The notes: generated by a model from the letters alone, not told the origin. Counted from the stretch's first letter, positions 7,598 through 14,488 are shown. The stretch: 18,426 bases of DNA from JBBDYQ01 sp035553855 (GCA_035553855.1 DATMJO010000115.1:1-18426); one strand, 5' to 3'. A program made the numbers and translations.

Positions 7598-7622
7598 AAA
7601 TTCGGTCCCTGGCACCTTTTTT
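7564..7622 (+). terminator. Intrinsic terminator formed by inverted repeat copies B and C
   Basis: AAAGGTGTCAGGGACCG (7564-7580) pairs with CGGTCCCTGGCACCTTT (7603-7619) over 17 positions with a single G-T wobble; the loop is 22 nt and contains the oxidoreductase stop codon (7595-7597). A run of six T (7617-7622) directly follows CACC, as in a rho-independent terminator. It separates the convergent DUF892 gene, whose stop begins at 7624 on the other strand, and may attenuate in both directions. Confidence 0.7.
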
Positions 7623-8584
7623 CATCTGGACGCTCCCGCTTCCTCTAACGACGCCTCGGTCGCCTCGTCGAACAGGCCCGTCAGCCTCGACGCCATCACG
7701 CGCTCCTCCGCCAGCGCGTGCTCGCACAGCGACACGGTCGCCTCGTCCGAGGCCCGGCGCGCCACCCGCGCGAGCAGCTCGTAGCCGGCGATCTCCAGGT
7801 GCTCGAACGCGTAGGCGAAGCCCGCGAGCTTCGCGGGCGTGTCGGGCTGCGCCGCGAAGAAGGCGGCCCAGTTGAGCGAACCGAGCTTCATGGCGGCGTC
7901 CTTCAGGCGCGACGGGGACTCGCCCAAAGCCTCCAGGCGCTCGGCGATCAGGCGCTGCTGGTCGCGGCTCTCCTCGAGGTGTGACTGGTAGAGCTCCTCC
8001 AGCGCCGGCAGTCCCCCGGTCTTGCGCGCCCTCTCGAGCAGGCCGACCGACTGGCTCTCGATGGCGTGCGCGTCGGTCAGGTAGCCGGGCAGCTCGGAGG
8101 CGGCGTCATCGGCGCCCTTCTCGGCGAGCGACGCCTCGACGGCGGTGTCGAAGAGGTTCGCCAGGCGGTCCGCCATCGCCCGCTCCTCCTCGCGGATCCG
8201 GCGCGCGACGTCGGCGGTCTCGGCGTCTCCCGCCGCGTCGGCCACGCGAGCGAGGATGTCGTGAGCGGCGAGCTCCATGTGCTCGTACGAGAACGCGTGC
8301 GCGACGAGCTTGCCGGGCGTGTCGGGCTGCAGCTTTGCGAACAGGACGAAGGCGGGGCCGCTCGCGACGCCGGCGGCGTCCTTCAGCATGCTCGGCCGGG
8401 CGCCGTGCGCCTCCAGCCGCGCCCGGATCAGGCGCTCGTGCTCCTCGGTCTCCGCCTCGTGCTCGCGAAGCGCCTCGGCGATCGCGTCGTCACCCGCGAT
8501 CGCGGGCGCGGGCCGGAGCTGCGCGAGCGCCTGCTTCTCGATCGAGTGGACGTCCCGCAGGTAGATGATCAGCTGTTCGTCCAT
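7622..8584 (-). CDS. DUF892 (YciE/YciF-like) ferritin-like protein with two tandem domains
   Basis: The product is 320 residues, twice the ~160 of a usual DUF892 protein. Copy 1 (about 5-150) and copy 2 (about 165-312) align clearly: YLRDVHSIEKQAL with YLTDAHAIESQSV, LQPDTPGKLVAHAFSYEHMEL with AQPDTPAKLAGFAYAFEHLEI, and REEERAMADRLANLFD with LAEERVMASRLTGLFD. Glutamates at 16, 101 and 133-134 in copy 1 and 176, 261 and 293-294 in copy 2 fit a four-helix di-iron site; some histidines of copy 1 (H108) are replaced in copy 2 (Y268). The family is linked to stress responses and ferroxidase-like folds, but the biochemical role is not settled. The ATG at 8584 was chosen because the first helix starts immediately after it. 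It diverges from the crotonase gene across only 51 bp and ends against the oxidoreductase terminator. Confidence 0.85.
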   Translation of the reverse strand: MDEQLIIYLRDVHSIEKQALAQLRPAPAIAGDDAIAEALREHEAETEEHERLIRARLEAHGARPSMLKDAAGVASGPAFVLFAKLQPDTPGKLVAHAFSYEHMELAAHDILARVADAAGDAETADVARRIREEERAMADRLANLFDTAVEASLAEKGADDAASELPGYLTDAHAIESQSVGLLERARKTGGLPALEELYQSHLEESRDQQRLIAERLEALGESPSRLKDAAMKLGSLNWAAFFAAQPDTPAKLAGFAYAFEHLEIAGYELLARVARRASDEATVSLCEHALAEERVMASRLTGLFDEATEASLEEAGASR

Positions 8585-8622
8585 GCCGGGCCCATACCCG
8601 CCGACGCTCGCCCCTATCCGGG

Positions 8623-8628
8623 TAGCCT
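8623..8628 (+). promoter_or_regulatory. Candidate -10 box of a leaderless crotonase transcript
   Basis: TAGCCT lies exactly 7 nt before ATG 8636, with only a weak -35-like CCGACG (8601-8606, spacer 16). There is no Shine-Dalgarno sequence. The 51-bp gap must also hold the promoter of the divergent DUF892 gene, which I could not locate. Confidence 0.4.
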
Positions 8629-8635
8629 GCCTGCG

Positions 8636-9460
8636 ATGACCGAGGCGTTCGAGCAGATCCGCTACGAGATCGAGAACAGGATCCTCACGATCACCCTCGA
8701 CCGGCCGGACCGCCTCAACGCGTTCACGGCGCAGATGGGTCGCGAGCTGATCGAGGCGTTCGACCGGGCCGACGCGGACGACGAGGTGCGCGCGGTCGTC
8801 GTGACCGGCGAGGGCCGCGCCTTCTGCGCGGGCGCCGATCTCGAGCGCGGCGGCGAGACCTTCGACTGGCGCGAGCGCCAGGAGGGCGACGAGGTCCCGC
8901 GGGACGGCGGCGGCATGCTGGCGCTGCGGATCTTCGAGTCGCGCAAGCCCGTGATCGCGGCGATCAACGGACCCGCCGTCGGCGTCGGGATCACCATGAC
9001 GCTGCCGATGGACGTCCGCATCGCCGCCGAGGGGGCGAAGCTCGGCTTCGTCTTCACCCGGCGCGGGATCGTTCCCGAGGCGTGCTCGAGTTGGTTCCTC
9101 CCCCGGATCGTCGGGATCAGCCGCGCCATGGAGTGGGCGGCCACCGGCCGCGTGTTCCTCGCCGAGGAGGCGCTCGAGGGCGGGCTCGTCCGAAGCGTGC
9201 ATCCGGCGGATGAGGTGCTGGGCGCCGCTCAAGAACTCGCGGCCGAGATCGCCGAGAACACCGCCGCGGTCTCCGTGGCGATGGCCAGGCGCCTCATGTG
9301 GGACATGCTCGGCGCCTCCCATCCCGAGGAGGCCCACCGTGCCGACTCGCTCGCGATGTTCCTGCGGGGCCAGTCCGCGGATGCCCGCGAGGGCGTCACC
9401 TCGTTCCTGGAGAAGCGCCCGGCGGAGTTCCCGGACCGCGTCTCCGACCTCTACGACTGA
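8636..9460 (+). CDS. Crotonase-fold (enoyl-CoA hydratase/isomerase family) protein
   Basis: The 274-residue crotonase family protein has the hallmark TLDRPDRLNAFT at 20-31, GRAFCAGADL at 60-69 (oxyanion hole backbone at A65-G66) and NGPAVGVGITM at 111-121. It binds acyl-CoA and stabilises an enolate intermediate. When aligned by eye to classical hydratase, the two catalytic glutamates fall on T120 (in the GGGCEL-type motif) and F140 (in the PEI-type motif), so ordinary enoyl-CoA hydration is doubtful; E148 in RRGIVPEACSSWFLPR may take part instead. This RRGIVPE subgroup is usually annotated simply as enoyl-CoA hydratase. The ATG at 8636 is set by family similarity and a TAGCCT -10 box 7 nt upstream. 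Its end overlaps the end of the convergent TetR gene by 10 bp. A role in acyl-CoA or fatty acid metabolism is likely, substrate unknown. Confidence 0.88.
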   Translation: MTEAFEQIRYEIENRILTITLDRPDRLNAFTAQMGRELIEAFDRADADDEVRAVVVTGEGRAFCAGADLERGGETFDWRERQEGDEVPRDGGGMLALRIFESRKPVIAAINGPAVGVGITMTLPMDVRIAAEGAKLGFVFTRRGIVPEACSSWFLPRIVGISRAMEWAATGRVFLAEEALEGGLVRSVHPADEVLGAAQELAAEIAENTAAVSVAMARRLMWDMLGASHPEEAHRADSLAMFLRGQSADAREGVTSFLEKRPAEFPDRVSDLYD

Positions 9461-10071
9461 GCGGCCGACCGCTCGAACCCCATCCACAGGACGTTCACGG
9501 CCACCTCCACGATCCGCTCGCGCGGGACATGAGGGTGGTCGTGCCACCAGAGCGCGAGGCCCGTGAGCCCGGCCCGGAGCACCTCCCCCACCATCTCGAA
9601 GCCCTCCTGGCTGCGTCCCCCGGCAAGCGCCACCGCGCTCGGCTCGCGGGCGATGACCACGCCGAGCGCCACGCGCGACTGGGCCTCGATCTCCGCGTGG
9701 ACGGCCTCGGCCTCGGGGTCGCCGGTCGCCTGGCGGAAGAGCATCCGCGTCCCCTCACGGTTCGACTCGACGTAGCGCGCCCACGCGTCGAGCGCCCTGG
9801 GGATCCGCTCGTCGAGCGGGTCCTCGCCGAAGAGCGTCGCGCCCCACATCTCGAGCAACTCGTTGCGGGTCCGCTCCAGCAGGCGCCGGTAGAGGTCGAG
9901 CTTCGAAGAGAAGTGGTCGTACACCACAGGCGCAGACACCCCGGCGCGACGCGCGATCTCGTCCATCGTCGCGCCCGCGTACCCGCGCTCGGCGAAGGTC
10001 CGCTTTCCCGCCGCCTCGATCAGCTCGCGCCGGTCCTCCGCGCTCAGCCTCGTCCGCTTCCCCTTTGACAA
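9451..10071 (-). CDS. TetR-family transcriptional regulator
   Basis: The product is 206 residues. The N-terminal helix-turn-helix (about 14-60) is canonical: IEAAGKRTFAERGYAGATMDEIARRAGVSAPVVYDHFSSKLDLYRRLL in outline, with the recognition helix near 45-51. The rest is an all-helical ligand and dimerisation domain without recognisable specificity. The start is a TTG at 10071, supported by an AGGAG sequence 8 nt upstream and by the HTH beginning soon after. It diverges from the cupin gene, and a clear palindromic site lies between them (10095-10110), so it most likely represses itself and the cupin-VOC pair. The 3' end overlaps the crotonase gene by 10 bp, convergently; TetR regulators next to crotonases often sense acyl-CoA, but here the shared control region is with the cupin. 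Confidence 0.9.
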   Translation of the reverse strand: MSKGKRTRLSAEDRRELIEAAGKRTFAERGYAGATMDEIARRAGVSAPVVYDHFSSKLDLYRRLLERTRNELLEMWGATLFGEDPLDERIPRALDAWARYVESNREGTRMLFRQATGDPEAEAVHAEIEAQSRVALGVVIAREPSAVALAGGRSQEGFEMVGEVLRAGLTGLALWWHDHPHVPRERIVEVAVNVLWMGFERSAAQS

Positions 10072-10079
10072 CCTAATCG

Positions 10080-10084
10080 CTCCT
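10080..10084 (-). promoter_or_regulatory. Shine-Dalgarno supporting the TTG start of the TetR gene
   Basis: AGGAG on the minus strand, 8 nt before TTG 10071. No ATG or GTG lies in a comparable position, so this site decides the start. Confidence 0.6.
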
Positions 10085-10094
10085 AGGTAACGTG

Positions 10095-10110
10095 CCGAAC
10101 GACCGTTAGG
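10095..10110. promoter_or_regulatory. Palindromic TetR-type operator
   Basis: CCGAACGACCGTTAGG fits the perfect dyad CC-N-AACG-NN-CGTT-N-GG, 12 of 16 bases being symmetrical, the style of many TetR operators. It lies between the divergent TetR start (10071) and cupin start (10132), 21 bp before the cupin GTG. An outer inverted pair AACCTAA (10070-10076) and TTAGGTT (10106-10112) partly overlaps it. Confidence 0.6.
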
Positions 10111-10131
10111 TTAGTCGCCCGAGGAGGCCCC

Positions 10132-10689
10132 GTGCCAGAGCATCAGGTTGAGGATCCCGTCTTCCGCTGCCGCTACCGCTTCGAGCGCGCCACCGGCGCG
10201 GACGGGCGCGAGGTCCAGCGCATCGAGATGTGGGTCGACCCCGGCGGAGGCGTCACGCCGCACATCCACCCCACCATGGACGAGCGCTTCGAGGTGATCG
10301 GCGGCACGGCCCAGTTCCTCGCCGGACGGCGCTGGATCACCGCCGGGCCGGGCGAGAGCGTGGACGTTCCCGCCGGGACGCGACACGCCTTCCGCAACCG
10401 CGGCGACGAGGTCGCGCACGTCATGGCGGAGGCGACCCCGCCGTCCTCGCTCCAGGCGTTCCTCGAGGACGTCGCGGGCCTGTCGCGCGCCGGCAAGCTC
10501 ACTCGGATCGGCCTCCCCTCCCCGAGCGGCCTGCTCGAGGCGGCGGTGCTGATCGACGCCTACAGCGACATGGTCGAGCTGCTCTGGCCGGCGCCGCCGC
10601 GACCCCTGCAGCGCCTGATCGTGCCGCCACTCGCGCGCTTCGCCGCCAAGCGCGGGCGCCGCGCGGGCGAGTTCGCCGCGCTCGCCTAG
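10132..10689 (+). CDS. Cupin-domain protein
   Basis: The product is 185 residues with one cupin_2 barrel (about 30-105). Motif 1 is present with H44, H46 and E51 (GGGVTPHIHPTMDERFEV), and motif 2 is complete, G74-P80-G82-H85-N89 (GESVDVPAGTRHAFRN), so a metal site with H44, H46, E51 and H85 is expected. The C-terminal ~75 residues (LQAFLEDVAGL onward) are helical and not typical of minimal cupins. The GTG at 10132 has GAGGAGG 4 nt upstream. It heads a probable two-gene operon with the VOC protein (10 bp gap) under the divergent TetR regulator. Function could be a dioxygenase, isomerase or small-molecule sensor; no substrate can be assigned. Confidence 0.85.
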   Translation: MPEHQVEDPVFRCRYRFERATGADGREVQRIEMWVDPGGGVTPHIHPTMDERFEVIGGTAQFLAGRRWITAGPGESVDVPAGTRHAFRNRGDEVAHVMAEATPPSSLQAFLEDVAGLSRAGKLTRIGLPSPSGLLEAAVLIDAYSDMVELLWPAPPRPLQRLIVPPLARFAAKRGRRAGEFAALA

Positions 10690-10699
10690 CGCTGGCAAC

Positions 10700-11128
10700 A
10701 TGTGGCCCGTGGAACAGCGGGTCAGCGTCATCACGCTCGGCACGGCCGACCTCGCCCGCGCCCGCGCCTTCTACGAGGCGCTCGGCTGGCGCACGGGAGC
10801 CGCGCCCGATGACGACGTCGTGTTCTTCCAGGCGGGCGGCTCGGTCGTGGCCCTGTGGGACCGCGGGCGCCTCGCCGAGGACAGCTGCGCGCGGGACAGC
10901 GGAGGCTGGGGCGGCGTGACGCTCGCCCACAACGTCGGGTCACGAGCCGAGGTCGATGCCGTGACCGAGCAGGCGCGGAAGGCCGGCGCGACGATCGGCC
11001 GCGAGCCCGCCGAGACGTTCTGGGGCGGCTACGGCTCTGTGTTCCTCGACCCCGACGGCCATCCGTGGGAGGTCGCGCACAACCCCCAGTGGACCCTCAC
11101 TGCCGACGGGAGCGTGCGGCTCCCGTGA
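10700..11128 (+). CDS. VOC-family (glyoxalase/bleomycin-resistance-like) protein
   Basis: The product is 142 residues, one VOC module with the two beta-alpha-beta-beta-beta halves: VSVITLGTADLARARAFYEALGW at the N terminus and GGYGSVFLDPDGHPWEVAHNP near the C terminus. The C-terminal glutamate of the VOC metal site (in HPWEVAHN) is present, but the usual N-terminal His/Gln ligand is not evident, so metal dependence is uncertain. GTG 10709 (giving MEQRVSVITLG) is as plausible a start as ATG 10700 on family grounds; neither has a Shine-Dalgarno. It follows the cupin stop by 10 bp and is probably co-transcribed under TetR control. Roles in the family include lyase, dioxygenase and antibiotic binding; no specific one is supported. 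Confidence 0.85.
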   Translation: MWPVEQRVSVITLGTADLARARAFYEALGWRTGAAPDDDVVFFQAGGSVVALWDRGRLAEDSCARDSGGWGGVTLAHNVGSRAEVDAVTEQARKAGATIGREPAETFWGGYGSVFLDPDGHPWEVAHNPQWTLTADGSVRLP

Positions 11129-11192
11129 CCCCCGCCGGCTGAGCGACCAGGTCCGTCGCCCAGCCGCCGAACGGGCCCGGTGGTCCGCCTTC

Positions 11193-11221
11193 TTGACCGT
11201 CGTTCAGCCGCTCGCTACCGT
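11193..11221 (+). promoter_or_regulatory. Candidate promoter for the secreted hydrolase gene
   Basis: TTGACC (11193-11198), 17-nt spacer, TACCGT (11216-11221): a good -35 and a TANNNT -10 at ideal spacing in the 188-bp gap. It predicts a leader of roughly 90 nt before ATG 11317. I see nothing else notable in this gap. Confidence 0.45.
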
Positions 11222-11316
11222 GCCGGGCGCGGGGACCGGGACGGCTCCCGCCGACGTAGGGCCGAGTTCACATGGCAGGTGGGCGCGCCGCGCCCCCGCC
11301 GTTACAGGGGAGAGGC

Positions 11317-13515
11317 ATGGGGAACGGGAGACGTTCATTCGCGGCCGCGCTGGCGGTCCTTGCAATCGGCGCCGCGGGCGCGCAGGCGGCGGAGCCGCCC
11401 AGCATCGAGGTCCTGTCGAACCGCGCCGACATCGTCTCGGCCGGCGACGTGCTCCTGCGCGTCGGCCTGCCCGCCGGAGCGGACGCGTCCGCGCTCGAGG
11501 TGACGGTCGGGGCGGCCGACGTGAGCGACGAGTTCGCGCTGCGCCCCAACGGTCACGTCGAGGGCCTCGTCGAAGGCCTCGCGCTCGGCGAGAACGTGGT
11601 CACCGCGACGGTCGCCGGCGAGAGCTCCCAGATCACCGTTACGAACCACCCGAACGGCGGACCGGTCTTCTCCGGCCCGCAGGTCCAGCCGTGGGTCTGC
11701 CAGGCGAGCGCGGTCGACTCGCAGTGCAACCAGCCGGTCTCCTACGCGTACTACCACCGCTCCGGCGGCTCGTTCCGAGCCTACGACCCCCAGAACCCTC
11801 CGGCGAGCGTCGCGACGACCACGACCGACGAGGGCGAGGAGGTCCCGTACATCGTGCGCGTGGAGACGGGCTACCAGGACCGCGACCAGTACCGGATCGC
11901 CGTCCTCTACGACCCGTCGAAGCCATGGGAGGCGTGGGCCCCGCAGAAGGGCTGGAACGGCAAGCTGCTCATCACCCACGGCGCGAGCTGCGGCATCGAG
12001 CGCCAGGCGGGCTCGGCTCCCGACGTCCTGAATGACGACGGCCTCTCGCGCGGGTTCGCCGTGATGTCGACGGCGCTGAACAACGCCGGTCACAACTGCA
12101 ACGTGGTGACGCAGGCCGAGTCGATGGTGATGGCCAAGGAGCGCCTCGTCGAGCGCTACGGCCCGATCCGCTACACGATCGGGACCGGCTGCTCCGGCGG
12201 CGCGCTCGCCCAGCACCAGGTGGCGAATGCCTACCCGGGCATCTACCAGGGGATCCTGCCGGCCTGCAGCTTCCCGGACGCGTGGTCCACGGGGCAGCAA
12301 CTCGCGGACTACAACCACCTGCGCCGCTACCTCGAGAACCCCGGTCGCTGGGGCACCGGCGTCATCTGGACTCCCGACCAGATCGCGGCGGTCGAGGGTC
12401 ATCCCAACCACGTCAACGCGATCGTCTTCGACACGATCTACTGGACGTCGCTGGGCGTTCCGGACGACACCTGCCCGGGCGTTCCCGCGAGCCAGACCTA
12501 TCGCCAGACCACGAACCCCGGCGGCGTGCGCTGCACGCTGGCGGACTACACGATCAACGTGTTCGGACCGCGGCCCGAGGCGGCGTGGGGCCCGCAGGAG
12601 CAGCAGATCGGCCGCGGGTTCGCCGGCCTGCCGCTCGGCAACAAGGGGGTCCAGTACGGCCTCGAGGCGCTCGAGCGCGGGCAGATCAGCGTCGAGCAGT
12701 TCGTCGATTTGAACGAGAAGGTCGGCGGCGTCGACATCGACATTCGCCAGACGGCGGCGAGGCGCGGATCCGACCAGCCGGCGCTCCGCCGCGCCTACCA
12801 GAGCGGCGCGGTCAACGACGGGACGCATCTGGACAAGGTCGCGATCATCGACCTGCGCGGTCCCGACCACGGGGCGTTCCACGACGCGTACCGCTCGTGG
12901 GCGATCCGCGCGCGGATCGAGCGTGAGCACGGGCACTACGACAACCACGTCATCTGGATGGGGCACGTGCCGCTCCTCGGCGACCCGAGCTACGGGCGCG
13001 AGGGCCTCCTCGCGATGGATCGCTGGCTGTCCGCGGTCGAGGCCGACTCGAGCGACGCGTCACTCGCGGACAAGCTCGTAGCGAACCGCCCGGCCGACAT
13101 CCAGGACAGGTGCTCGCAGGTTCCGGGCGTCGAGCAGGTCGAGGCGCCCGGCGTCGGCCAGGTGTGCCGCCTCAAGGATGTCGAGTCGCGCTACGGCACG
13201 CCGCGCACCGTCGCCGGCGAGGGCGTCGAGACCGACAACAACGAGTGCGCCCTGAAGCCGCTCCGGCGGCAGGACTACTACCCGGTCCAGTTCACGAACG
13301 GCCAGTGGGACAGGCTGAAGACCGCCTTCCCGGACGGCGTGTGCAACTGGGAGGTCCCGGGCGTGGACACCCACATCCAGACGACCGCGTGGCAGAAGTA
13401 CGCGAACGCGGACGGCTCGGTCGTCTACGGCGGCCAGGCGCTCGGCGCTGCGCCGGCGGGGTCGGGCGGCGGCTGGGCGAGCGCCTCGTTCGGCGACTGG
13501 CTCTCGGCCGAGTAG
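11317..13515 (+). CDS. Secreted DUF6351-like alpha/beta hydrolase
   Basis: The product is 732 residues. A Sec signal peptide (RR, then AALAVLAIGAAGAQA) with probable cleavage after A24 or A25 puts it outside the cytoplasm. A beta-rich domain of about 90 residues follows (EVLSNRADIVSAGDVLLRVGLPAG), then the hydrolase part. The nucleophile elbow is TGCSGGALAQ with S293; KLLITHGASCG upstream fits the oxyanion-hole strand. Candidate acid and base are D512 or nearby D (IDLRGPDHGAFHDAY) and H544 or H550 (NHVIWMGH), not certain. Several cysteines suggest disulfides. I recognise it as DUF6351 by overall flavour; the substrate (a polyester or ester polymer would suit such enzymes) is inference. The ATG at 11317 is chosen because the signal peptide begins there and GGGGA is 5 nt upstream; an in-frame ATG at 11272 would disrupt the signal sequence. 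It appears monocistronic, with a promoter upstream and a strong stem-loop after the stop. Confidence 0.75.
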   Translation: MGNGRRSFAAALAVLAIGAAGAQAAEPPSIEVLSNRADIVSAGDVLLRVGLPAGADASALEVTVGAADVSDEFALRPNGHVEGLVEGLALGENVVTATVAGESSQITVTNHPNGGPVFSGPQVQPWVCQASAVDSQCNQPVSYAYYHRSGGSFRAYDPQNPPASVATTTTDEGEEVPYIVRVETGYQDRDQYRIAVLYDPSKPWEAWAPQKGWNGKLLITHGASCGIERQAGSAPDVLNDDGLSRGFAVMSTALNNAGHNCNVVTQAESMVMAKERLVERYGPIRYTIGTGCSGGALAQHQVANAYPGIYQGILPACSFPDAWSTGQQLADYNHLRRYLENPGRWGTGVIWTPDQIAAVEGHPNHVNAIVFDTIYWTSLGVPDDTCPGVPASQTYRQTTNPGGVRCTLADYTINVFGPRPEAAWGPQEQQIGRGFAGLPLGNKGVQYGLEALERGQISVEQFVDLNEKVGGVDIDIRQTAARRGSDQPALRRAYQSGAVNDGTHLDKVAIIDLRGPDHGAFHDAYRSWAIRARIEREHGHYDNHVIWMGHVPLLGDPSYGREGLLAMDRWLSAVEADSSDASLADKLVANRPADIQDRCSQVPGVEQVEAPGVGQVCRLKDVESRYGTPRTVAGEGVETDNNECALKPLRRQDYYPVQFTNGQWDRLKTAFPDGVCNWEVPGVDTHIQTTAWQKYANADGSVVYGGQALGAAPAGSGGGWASASFGDWLSAE

Positions 13516-13521
13516 AGCGGC

Positions 13522-13563
13522 GAGGGAGGGGCGCCGGCCACGTTGCCGGCGCCCCCCTCCTCT
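13522..13563 (+). terminator. GC-rich stem-loop after the secreted hydrolase gene
   Basis: Perfect 11-bp stem GGGGCGCCGGC (13528-13538) with its complement (13545-13555) around the 6-nt loop CACGTT, extendable imperfectly by GAGGGA against CCTCCTC. It begins 12 nt after the stop codon. It has no T tract, so it is a probable but non-canonical terminator. Confidence 0.5.
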
Positions 13564-13578
13564 GCCACGATCGCCGCA

Positions 13579-14403
13579 GTGGACCCCGGACGCGCGAGCA
13601 TGACGGCCGTGGGAACCGCGCTGATGCGCGCGGTCCACACGCGGACTGGCGACCCGCCGCTGCTCGACGACCCGTGGGGAGATCGTCTCTTCCGCCCGGC
13701 CGAGGGCGCCGACGACCTCGACGCGCGCTTGCGGGCGCATCCCAACTTCGGCACCGTCGTGATTCGCGCGCGCGTCACCGAGGACGCGCTGGCGGAGGCG
13801 GTCGCGCGCGGCGTTCGCCAGTACGTGGTCGTGGGCGCCGGCATGGACAGCTTTGCGCTGCGCAGGCCCTCGTTCGCGGAGAGCGTCGAGGTCTTCGAGG
13901 TGGATCACCCCGACACCCAGGCGTTCAAGCTCACTCGTCTCTCGGAGCGAGGCGTGGAGCAGCCGGAGGGCCTGCGCCTGATCGCGGCCGACCTCGGCGA
14001 GACGGCGCTCGACGTGGCGCTGGCCGGGTCGCCCTACCGCCCGGACGAGCCCGCGTTCTTCGCCTGGCTCGGCGTGACCTCCTATCTCACGCGTGAGGAG
14101 AACCTGGAGACGATGCGGGCGATCGCCCGCGCCGGCGCGCCCGGCAGTGAGGTCGTCCTCTCCTACCTGGATGCGGACGGCATGGAGGCGCTGGCGGAGG
14201 TGCGGGCGTCGCTCGCCGAGGCGGGCGAGCCCTGGCGCTGCGCCTACGGGCCCGGGGAGATGGCTGCCGACCTGCGCGCCGCCGGGCTCGAGCCGATCGA
14301 GGACCTCGGGCCCGCCGAGCTGCGCGAACGCCACTGCCGCGACCGGCGCGACGGTTTGCTGCCGACGCCCGGCGCCCGGCTTGCACGGGCGCGCGTGGGC
14401 TGA
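13579..14403 (+). CDS. Class I SAM-dependent methyltransferase, TIGR00027/leucine carboxyl methyltransferase-like
   Basis: The product is 274 residues, near the family's 270-300. It opens with GRASMTAVGTALMRAVHTRTGDPPLLDDPWGDRLF, the characteristic N terminus. SAM-binding motif I follows (QYVVVGAGMDSFALRRP, about 92-108), then an acidic residue after the next strand (VFEVDHPDTQAFK) and AADLGE further on; FFAWLGVTSYLTREE is also typical. The family is large in actinobacteria and substrates are mostly unknown (O-methylation of small molecules). The GTG at 13579 is preferred because the GRASMTA motif starts just after it; ATG 13600 is an alternative, and the longer frame from TTG 13543 would start in the upstream terminator. 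No clear Shine-Dalgarno. It stands alone between a stem-loop upstream and a tandem palindromic repeat downstream. Confidence 0.85.
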   Translation: MDPGRASMTAVGTALMRAVHTRTGDPPLLDDPWGDRLFRPAEGADDLDARLRAHPNFGTVVIRARVTEDALAEAVARGVRQYVVVGAGMDSFALRRPSFAESVEVFEVDHPDTQAFKLTRLSERGVEQPEGLRLIAADLGETALDVALAGSPYRPDEPAFFAWLGVTSYLTREENLETMRAIARAGAPGSEVVLSYLDADGMEALAEVRASLAEAGEPWRCAYGPGEMAADLRAAGLEPIEDLGPAELRERHCRDRRDGLLPTPGARLARARVG

Positions 14404-14423
14404 ACTCGGGCGGCGAGCGACCG

Positions 14424-14472
14424 GCGACGAGCGTGGGGTCAGACCCCGCGACGAGCGTGGGGTCAGACCCCG
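14424..14472. repeat. Perfect 24-bp tandem duplication
   Basis: The 24-nt unit starting CGACGAGCGTGGGG occurs at 14425-14448 and again, identically, at 14449-14472 (the base before each copy also matches). Each unit carries one GGGGTCAGACCCC palindrome. It fills the gap between the convergent methyltransferase and SCP2-hydrolase genes. Confidence 0.9.
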
Positions 14473-14488
14473 GGCGGGGTCAGACCCC
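14435..14488. repeat. REP-like palindrome, type 2: three copies of GGGGTCAGACCCC
   Basis: Copies at 14435-14447, 14459-14471 and 14476-14488, each with 6-nt perfect arms around a central A. The third copy contributes the last codons and the TGA stop (14480-14482, minus strand) of the SCP2-hydrolase. Such GTC-(A/T)-GAC palindromes recur in several bacterial lineages; a RAYT-type transposase is a common driver in other genomes, but none is in this window. Confidence 0.85.

Noticed and set aside
11129..11316. Possible extra small gene or riboswitch before the secreted hydrolase
   Set aside because: No coding signal or conserved riboswitch fold could be seen; only a promoter-like pair was found.
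11335..12966. 543-codon minus-strand open frame opposite the secreted hydrolase
   Set aside because: Shadow frame of a GC-rich gene; repetitive Val/Arg/Asp composition and no motifs, whereas the plus strand has a signal peptide and a hydrolase motif.
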